A stretch of DNA of 5,927 nt from an uncultured bacterium (GTDB lineage: Bacteria > Vulcanimicrobiota > Xenobia > Xenobiales > Xenobiaceae), in assembly GCA_934644775.1 (NCBI GenBank), contig CAKUDB010000035.1, positions 1-5,927 on the forward strand. Direction: 5' to 3'. Within the stretch, counting starts at the first letter, position 1; each line of letters begins with the position of its first letter. Below, piece after piece: positions 1-4,289 of this stretch. Made by a program: the position numbers and the translations under genes. Under the pieces are notes generated by a model. It saw only the letters and a list, made by a program, of their open reading frames with translations. It had not been told where the DNA came from and made no database searches.

Positions 1-40
1 TTTACGCTTCTTACCTTTCGGTATCGGCGCTTAATATTTG

Positions 41-62
41 AAAAAAGAGAGCGATTAGCTCT
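41..62 (-). terminator. Intrinsic terminator of the candidate small RNA
   Basis: On the minus strand, AGAGC (62-58) pairs with GCTCT (52-48) around a 5-nt loop. One C and then six T residues (46-41) follow. Stem, loop and U-tract have the order and spacing of a Rho-independent terminator, although the stem is short. Confidence 0.6.
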
Positions 63-201
63 ACTTAACATTGACATTTTTTAAGTGTCATTTATTTCGG
101 TATCTTACTTTTGCAAGATACACAGGGCACTTACACAAGCTTCATAGTAAAAGCTGCTATTCTGTTTTCAAAACTTTGCTTAGTTGCTCGTCGCAACTGC
201 T
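41..201 (-). ncRNA. Candidate small non-coding RNA, about 160 nt
   Basis: Inferred from a strong promoter upstream (207-235) and an intrinsic terminator at its end (41-62). Transcription should start near 200-201. Read on the minus strand, the RNA begins almost at once with a 6-bp hairpin, AGTTGC/GCAACT with a 5-nt loop (198-182). Next comes an AGCTT/AAGCT hairpin (155-138), then a 7-bp GTATCTT/AAGATAC stem (121-100) that extends by a G-U and a C-G pair onto an AAAA loop. A TGACA/TGTCA stem (90-72) competes with a TTAAGT/ACTTAA pairing (86-63), and the terminator follows. The G-U pair in the third stem forms only in minus-strand RNA, which favours this direction. Only tiny open frames exist (4 and 8 codons) and none has a ribosome binding site. 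I do not recognise the family. It could be a regulatory RNA acting in trans. Confidence 0.5.
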
Positions 202-206
202 CGACT

Positions 207-235
207 ATATTAGCGCTAAGCGCCTACCCTGTCAA
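207..235 (-). promoter_or_regulatory. Strong sigma70-type promoter reading leftward
   Basis: On the minus strand, a perfect -35 TTGACA (235-230) is followed by a 17-nt spacer and a -10 TAATAT (212-207). Spacing is optimal and 11 of 12 positions match consensus. Transcription would start at about 201-200 and run into the hairpin-rich segment that ends at the terminator at 41-62. A 10-bp perfect palindrome, TTAGCGCTAA (210-219), overlaps the -10 element and spacer and could be a repressor site. Confidence 0.65.
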
Positions 236-286
236 GCACTTCCAGGCAAAAATGTGCAAAATTTTTACGCTATACGTGTTTGTGTT

Positions 287-395
287 AAATTTATAGCCAC
301 GTTGATTAGTTCGTTATATCCCTCCTCGAAAGATCGCTGACGCGATAAAGTTTTCTCCGGGGGTATAACGAACATTTTGTGGCGGCTATAAATTT
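287..395. repeat. Nested imperfect inverted repeat, 109 nt
   Basis: The outer arms AAATTTATAGCC (287-298) and GGCTATAAATTT (384-395) are perfectly complementary over 12 bp. After a symmetric 10-by-10-nt internal loop, GTTCGTTATA (309-318) pairs perfectly with TATAACGAAC (364-373), extended by CCC/GGG past a one-base bulge. At the centre ATCGC (333-337) and GCGAT (342-346) form a 5-bp stem with a TGAC loop. Two long perfect helices plus an apical hairpin on the same axis are unlikely by chance. I see no flanking target-site duplication and no poly-U run, so neither a MITE nor a terminator is established. It may be a structured RNA in the 3' region of the lipoprotein mRNA or a small palindromic repeat element. 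Confidence 0.5.
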
Positions 396-468
396 CATTT
401 AGGCAAGGGCAGTTTTTGGGCTGCGCAGCATTGTTATACGTTCGCAGCGCTTTTGTCTACATTAAGGA

Positions 469-2106
469 TTAGTCTAAGCCAATAATTGTGAAAGGCACAA
501 ATTTAGGCATCTCAACCTTAAAGGCGCCAACTTTAATTTCATGACCAATACGAGTCTGGCTGCGCATACTTACAGTATATTTATTACTGCCATCATCAGC
601 ACGTTTAATAGTATCAGAAGCACAGGCAGGTTCATTTTCTACAATAACTTCGGGATACTCGTTCTTACCAACCAAGCTTTCGTCAATAAAGAAAGGCTTA
701 CTTTGATAGGTTCCGTAACTCCAATCAGTAAGTCTGAAACAACCTACAACATATAATTCTAAAGTCTTACTATAATGGCCATCTGATTTAGCATAAGCCA
801 ATTTCTCATCATCATTGTACCAGGCAAAGCAAAGCTCGGACTCGGTATAAGAAACGATTACTCGATTGCTGTCAGTAAAATCACCGTATTTGGCAGTTAC
901 TGTATAACTATCGCAAGTACGTTCCGCAACAGTGCCAGTAGCAGTTAAAACACCGTTATTGGCTTTAAGCAAAGGCGTACCAGTACCTTCGCTAAAGGCG
1001 GTAGTCAACTCAACTTCATCAATAATATTGATACTGTCAGGTTGGGGCCCTTTTTTATCCTTACCGTAAATAGCGATAGCTTTCATAGGCACTTCGTCGA
1101 CACCCAGAGTCAAATCGCCATAAAGTCCTTCAGCTTCTAAAATCTTTTTGCCTAAAGTGGCATTAGGAATATCCTGGCCATTAGCATCTTTTTTAACGAT
1201 ATAAGCAATACCGAAGTTTTTATCGGCTACAGTGATATCTTCGTCAGCCGGCTTAAGCTTAATACCGATAATAGTCTGTTCAGTAACGTAGATTGGCTCA
1301 GTAGCTTGATAAGAAATAGACGGCTCTATTGTAGCCTTGGGAGCAACGGTACCATTAGCAGCGGCAGTAAATTGACCCTTAGCTGCATTTTCGTCGGCAA
1401 CCAAAACTACTGTTTCCGGTTTTTTAATATCGGTCAGTTTCTTAAACTCAGCAAAGGGAGTTAAATCGTAAGTCTTTTTAGTCTCGCCATTGGAGATAAA
1501 TTTAAAGCTTAATCCTACATTGTCTCCAGGCTTGAAAACTCTTTTATCTTTGCCAGTTGCTGGATCATAAGAAGTTAAAGCTAAACCATCACCATCCTTT
1601 ATACGGTATAAGTCAGGATTTTCGATGGTCGTCTCAGTTTTACCCTGCCAATCGATTTTGTCATAACCGATAGCAACAAGCTCATCATCTTTACCATAGT
1701 AAACGGCAGTAACAGCGCTAATATTAGCATTGAGTTCTTTTACTTCGGTACTGTCAATAGTAATATCTTGTACTTTATCAACAGTTTCATGCTTAAATTC
1801 ATAAGCTTTAGTAGGCGCAGTAACAAATTCTTTATTGTCAGCTTTACCGTAAAAAGCGTATTTTACATTGACAATATCGGAAGCAACGTCAATGCGGCCT
1901 AATTTTTTGGCTAAAGAATTGTATTGGAAAGTGACTTTATAACTGCCAGTAGGGGAAGGCTCGGGAGCAGGCGTTGGGGAAGTTGTGCCGTCTAAAGGAT
2001 TGGGAGTGGTACTTCCACTGTTGCCACAACCGCTAAGCATTAAACCTATGCCTAAGCCTATAGTTACTACACAAGTTGCAAAACTGAAAGTATTTTTATA
2101 TATCAC
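469..2106 (-). CDS. Secreted lipoprotein with Ig-like repeats (paralog 1)
   Basis: Encodes a 545-residue exported lipoprotein of unknown function. It starts at GTG (2106-2104), with AAGGA (2122-2118) 11 nt upstream; no better in-frame start precedes it, and this start gives a proper signal peptide. The lysine-containing N-terminus and hydrophobic core (about residues 10-24) end in the lipobox L24-S-G-C27, so Cys27 is the predicted acylated residue. A flexible Pro/Thr/Ser/Glu linker follows (about 28-54), then a beta-rich body without transmembrane segments. Two blocks look like divergent bacterial Ig-like (Big_2-type) modules: about 200-275 (TYDLTPFA, VADENAxxGQF) and 350-420 (ending YTVTAKYG). 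The C-terminal part shares PFF, VGKxxYPE and RADDGSN motifs with the paralog at the right edge. Ligand binding, adhesion or surface display are inferences; no catalytic motif is visible. Confidence 0.88.
   Translation of the reverse strand: MIYKNTFSFATCVVTIGLGIGLMLSGCGNSGSTTPNPLDGTTSPTPAPEPSPTGSYKVTFQYNSLAKKLGRIDVASDIVNVKYAFYGKADNKEFVTAPTKAYEFKHETVDKVQDITIDSTEVKELNANISAVTAVYYGKDDELVAIGYDKIDWQGKTETTIENPDLYRIKDGDGLALTSYDPATGKDKRVFKPGDNVGLSFKFISNGETKKTYDLTPFAEFKKLTDIKKPETVVLVADENAAKGQFTAAANGTVAPKATIEPSISYQATEPIYVTEQTIIGIKLKPADEDITVADKNFGIAYIVKKDANGQDIPNATLGKKILEAEGLYGDLTLGVDEVPMKAIAIYGKDKKGPQPDSINIIDEVELTTAFSEGTGTPLLKANNGVLTATGTVAERTCDSYTVTAKYGDFTDSNRVIVSYTESELCFAWYNDDEKLAYAKSDGHYSKTLELYVVGCFRLTDWSYGTYQSKPFFIDESLVGKNEYPEVIVENEPACASDTIKRADDGSNKYTVSMRSQTRIGHEIKVGAFKVEMPKFVPFTIIGLD
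1868..1982. repeat. Direct repeat copy A (115 nt, identical to 5743-5857)
   Basis: This stretch encodes the linker end and the first part of the mature lipoprotein (the SYKVTF and GRIDVASD motifs). It is identical base for base to 5743-5857, including every synonymous position. Beyond it the match continues towards the signal peptide, interrupted by a 24-nt duplication in copy B: 1976-2028 against 5875-5927 differs at only two positions. Such identity next to highly diverged sequence suggests recent duplication or gene conversion. Confidence 0.9.
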
Positions 2107-2174
2107 AGTAGGTAGTTTCCTTATCTTTTGTATAATGACAATCGGCAGCTTTATTGCGTAGACAAAGCCACAAA

Positions 2175-2203
2175 TTGACGATAGCCGACAAAACAGCTAT
2201 AAC
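2175..2203 (+). promoter_or_regulatory. Promoter of the ATPase-nuclease operon
   Basis: A -35 TTGACG (2175-2180), a 17-nt spacer and a -10 TATAAC (2198-2203) match consensus at 10 of 12 positions with ideal spacing. The predicted start near 2210 gives a leader of about 150 nt before the ATPase start codon. No equally good promoter is visible for the divergent lipoprotein gene. Confidence 0.6.
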
Positions 2204-2209
2204 TTGAAA

Positions 2210-2221
2210 ATTCACGTGAAT
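2210..2221. promoter_or_regulatory. Perfect 12-bp palindrome at the predicted start site, possible operator
   Basis: ATTCACGTGAAT is a perfect palindrome beginning at the predicted +1 of the operon promoter (2175-2203). A symmetric site here is well placed for a dimeric repressor to block initiation. No regulator gene is present in the window, so the binding protein is unknown. Confidence 0.4.
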
Positions 2222-2312
2222 GGGCTTTTTCTCCCCCTATTTGCATAGGTTAAAAATCTTAGCAAAAGCGCTCTGTAAAAGAGTAACTGTTTCAAGGTAA
2301 GAATCAAGCCAA

Positions 2313-2341
2313 CATGGAAAGCGTATTTGAAATTTTCCATG
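2313..2341 (+). promoter_or_regulatory. Leader hairpin before the ATPase ribosome binding site
   Basis: CATGGAAA (2313-2320) and TTTCCATG (2334-2341) form a perfect 8-bp stem with a 13-nt loop, ending 7 nt before the GAAGG Shine-Dalgarno (2348-2352). The same segment can be read as an 11-codon open frame (ATG 2314, TGA 2347-2349) whose stop overlaps the Shine-Dalgarno. Both arrangements could tune translation of the operon. The mini-frame lacks a well-spaced ribosome binding site, so the hairpin is the better supported of the two. Confidence 0.35.
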
Positions 2342-2361
2342 GATTTTGAAGGCGAAATAAA

Positions 2362-3651
2362 ATGCAACTTGGTTTAGAAAATATTGGAAAAATAAGGCAA
2401 GCTTTTATAGAATTAAACGGTCTTACCGTCATTGCGGGGAAAAATGATACTGGCAAAAGTACTGTTAGCAAAGCTTTATTTGCTATGTGTAGCGGTTTTT
2501 ATAATATATACGATAAGGTGAAAATAGAAAGAAATAAGAGCATATTGCTATCATTGAGGCTTGCCATTTCAATTATTTCAGAACACAATTTTTCATCAGC
2601 GGAATTACCAACTAAATTTGACCAGTCAGAGTTGCTAACAATATTGGAAAGCAAGAAAAATAACCCGAATTTAATAAGCGATGTACTCATAGAAACGGTA
2701 TTAGCAAATACAGATCAGTCAATCATAGATAGAAATAAAAAAGACCCGGTCTTAAAAGAAGTACTCAATAAAATAGTCAATAGAGTATGCCAGGTTCTTT
2801 CTATTTCCAATGACGAAGTAATAAAAAATATCATAAATGAAAAATTAACTTCAGAATTTAGCGGTCAGCTTAACAATATTTTTTATAACAACCAGGGCAA
2901 AATTTCTTTGGAGCAACAAGACACTCACACCACAACTGTTACCATTGTAGATAATAATGTAGAAGATATACAGGGAGTTCAAGATATACAACTTGGCGCA
3001 GTTTATCTTGATACCCCGTCTGTGTTGAATGAAGACATAGATGCTTTTTCAAGTCCTTCAAATCATCAATATACTTTATTTCGGCAACTTTCTAACAATA
3101 ATCCCCAAAATACAATAGAAAAAATTTTAGTTAATAAAAAATTAAACAAAGTATATGCCAATATTTCTTCAGTTTGTGATGGCAATATGAATTTTGACAA
3201 AAAAACTGGCGACTTCACGTATAAACTAAAAAACAGTGACAAATCATTAAATGTAAAAAACTTGTCTGCTGGTTTGAAAACATTTGTTATCCTTAAAACT
3301 TTGCTTCAAAATGGAAGTATAGAAGAAGGCGGCACAGTCATTTTGGATGAACCAGAAATTCACTTGCACCCAGAGTGGCAACTTCTCTTTGCCGAGCTTA
3401 TTGTGTTGTTGCATAAACACTTTAGCGTAAATGTCCTTTTAACTACCCATAGCCCGTATTTCTTGGAAGCTATTGAAGTTTACGCAGCTAAGCACGAAGT
3501 AAATGATAGTTGTAAATACTATTTAGCTTCTTCACAATCACAAAACGACTTAGCTGAAATAAAAGACGTCAGCGACAATTTAGAGTTAATCTATAAAGAA
3601 TTGGCTAGACCTTTGCAAACCTTAGAAAATGAGCGTTACAGCCATGATTAA
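2362..3651 (+). CDS. ABC/AAA-type ATPase, OLD/RecF-like, putative defence ATPase
   Basis: A 429-residue soluble ATPase. The ATG is preceded by GAAGG (2348-2352) at a 9-nt spacing. Visible motifs are: Walker A GKNDTGKST (26-34), directly after the N-terminal strands as in SMC/RecF/OLD proteins; an ABC-type signature LSAGLK (301-306); Walker B VILDEP (326-331) continuing into EIHLHP (332-337); and the H-loop TTHSP (361-365). The middle (about 50-290) is a low-similarity helical region expected to carry the coiled-coil or lid insertion. Only about 65 residues follow the H-loop and no TOPRIM domain is seen, so unlike OLD or GajA nucleases it has no fused nuclease. The next gene, overlapping it by 23 nt, appears to supply one. 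ATPases of this class commonly sense or clamp nucleic acid in anti-phage modules; that role is inferred here. Base composition looks more AT-rich than the flanking lipoprotein genes. Confidence 0.9.
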   Translation: MQLGLENIGKIRQAFIELNGLTVIAGKNDTGKSTVSKALFAMCSGFYNIYDKVKIERNKSILLSLRLAISIISEHNFSSAELPTKFDQSELLTILESKKNNPNLISDVLIETVLANTDQSIIDRNKKDPVLKEVLNKIVNRVCQVLSISNDEVIKNIINEKLTSEFSGQLNNIFYNNQGKISLEQQDTHTTTVTIVDNNVEDIQGVQDIQLGAVYLDTPSVLNEDIDAFSSPSNHQYTLFRQLSNNNPQNTIEKILVNKKLNKVYANISSVCDGNMNFDKKTGDFTYKLKNSDKSLNVKNLSAGLKTFVILKTLLQNGSIEEGGTVILDEPEIHLHPEWQLLFAELIVLLHKHFSVNVLLTTHSPYFLEAIEVYAAKHEVNDSCKYYLASSQSQNDLAEIKDVSDNLELIYKELARPLQTLENERYSHD

Positions 3652-4204
3652 CTTTAAAGATTATGAACTTTTAGTCAGTAATATAACGACTCTGCAGGAA
3701 ACTTCCAAAGACGCTTCAGATAAAGAGAACATTCAATACATGACAGATTCGAATTTAGAAGTAGTTGACTTTGATAAAGTTAAAGAATGTTATCATAGCC
3801 TCTACGCTCACAGTAGGCAAAAAGATCTAATAAGTTCAGCAGACGCTTTGGCAAGAACTAGCGAAAGTTTGGTTTTGATCGAGTTTAAAAATGGCAACAT
3901 GCAAAATAGCGATCAAAAACGCAAAGTGAAAGAAAAACTTCGCGACAGCTTGTTGCTCTTAAGTGGAATTATTGATAAAAGTACCGCCTACAGCCGAGTC
4001 AACGTCGATTTCGTATTAGTTTATAACGAAGACAAAGATAAATCACGCTCAAGTATAAGCAAACATATACTAGAAAAAGCTAATGAAGAACTTATTCGCT
4101 TTGATTTAGAGCGTTTTAAACACGTATATTTAAGAGAAATTCATACCTATACAAAAGCAGAATTCAACCGTTATTTAGATAAACTAGTTGACTGTATTGT
4201 TTAA
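3629..4204 (+). CDS. Small PD-(D/E)xK-like putative nuclease, partner of the ATPase
   Basis: A 191-residue soluble protein of a family I cannot name. The central part reads SADALARTSES then LVLIEFKNGN. Asp72, then Glu85-x-Lys87 at the end of a hydrophobic strand, matches the D-x(n)-E-x-K core of PD-(D/E)xK nucleases. A helix rich in Lys and Asp follows (about 95-112), then another strand, VDFVLVYNED (126-135). There are no HNH residues, zinc-binding pairs, signal peptide or membrane segment. The frame opens inside the ATPase gene: ATG 3629 gives a 23-nt overlap, while ATG 3644 (overlap 8 nt, giving MINFKDYE) is an equally reasonable start with a weak GAG 10 nt upstream. Either implies translational coupling and a fixed ratio with the ATPase. 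Nuclease activity is inferred from the motif alone; it could instead be an inactive or regulatory subunit. Confidence 0.75.
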   Translation: MSVTAMINFKDYELLVSNITTLQETSKDASDKENIQYMTDSNLEVVDFDKVKECYHSLYAHSRQKDLISSADALARTSESLVLIEFKNGNMQNSDQKRKVKEKLRDSLLLLSGIIDKSTAYSRVNVDFVLVYNEDKDKSRSSISKHILEKANEELIRFDLERFKHVYLREIHTYTKAEFNRYLDKLVDCIV

Positions 4205-4213
4205 AAGCAACAA

Positions 4214-4258
4214 AAAAGCTAACAGCAACACTACAAATTAGTATCGCTGTCAGCTTTT
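4214..4258. terminator. Shared bidirectional terminator between converging genes
   Basis: AAAAGCTAACAGC (4214-4226) pairs with GCTGTCAGCTTTT (4246-4258), 12 of 13 positions, around a 19-nt loop. On the plus strand the stem ends in TTTTAT and closes the ATPase-nuclease operon 9 nt after its stop. On the minus strand it ends in a run of six T residues and closes the lipoprotein gene whose stop is at 4290. The symmetric A/T ends make it work in both directions. Confidence 0.75.
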
Positions 4259-4289
4259 ATAGTTTAGTTCCTATCGATGGTCGATCTAA

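Larger units (their letters stand above)
1..468. other. Gene-free region with structured non-coding elements
   Basis: No frame in this stretch looks like a real protein: the open frames are short, rich in Cys, Ser and Leu, overlap each other and lack ribosome binding sites. What it holds is a leftward promoter (207-235), a hairpin-rich transcribed segment ending in an intrinsic terminator (41-62), and a nested inverted repeat (287-395). A 10-nt direct repeat, TTTCGGTATC, occurs at 16-25 and 95-104. Positions 396-468 hold a 10-bp palindrome GCTGCGCAGC (420-429) and a weak GCTGCG/CGCAGC hairpin (420-425 with 443-448). I see no clear terminator for the lipoprotein gene ending at 469. Confidence 0.6.

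Noticed and set aside
1..30. Small hairpin with a GAAA tetraloop near the left edge (minus strand, TACC/GGTA)
   Set aside because: The core stem is only 4 bp with an asymmetric internal loop, and it lies beyond the terminator at the window edge, so no RNA family can be supported.
71..340. Open frames of 89 and 61 codons on the plus strand
   Set aside because: They overlap in different frames, have unlikely composition, lack a Shine-Dalgarno, and run through the promoter and hairpins of the opposite-strand small RNA candidate.
363..439. Possible integron attC site (GTATAAC 363-369 and GTTATAC 433-439 as inverted core sites)
   Set aside because: The core sites do not fit GTTRRRY/RYYYAAC at all positions, the inner L-box pairing is poor, the other genes show no equivalent site, and no integrase is present.
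2131..2136. Perfect TATAAT on the plus strand
   Set aside because: No acceptable -35 lies 16-18 nt upstream, and it overlaps the leader of the opposite lipoprotein gene. The TTGACG-17-TATAAC pair further right is a better operon promoter.
2362..4204. Assignment to Septu, Gabija or PARIS
   Set aside because: The second protein has no HNH motif (PtuB), no UvrD-like helicase (GajB), and at 191 aa with an E-x-K core does not look like AriB. The ATPase lacks a TOPRIM domain.
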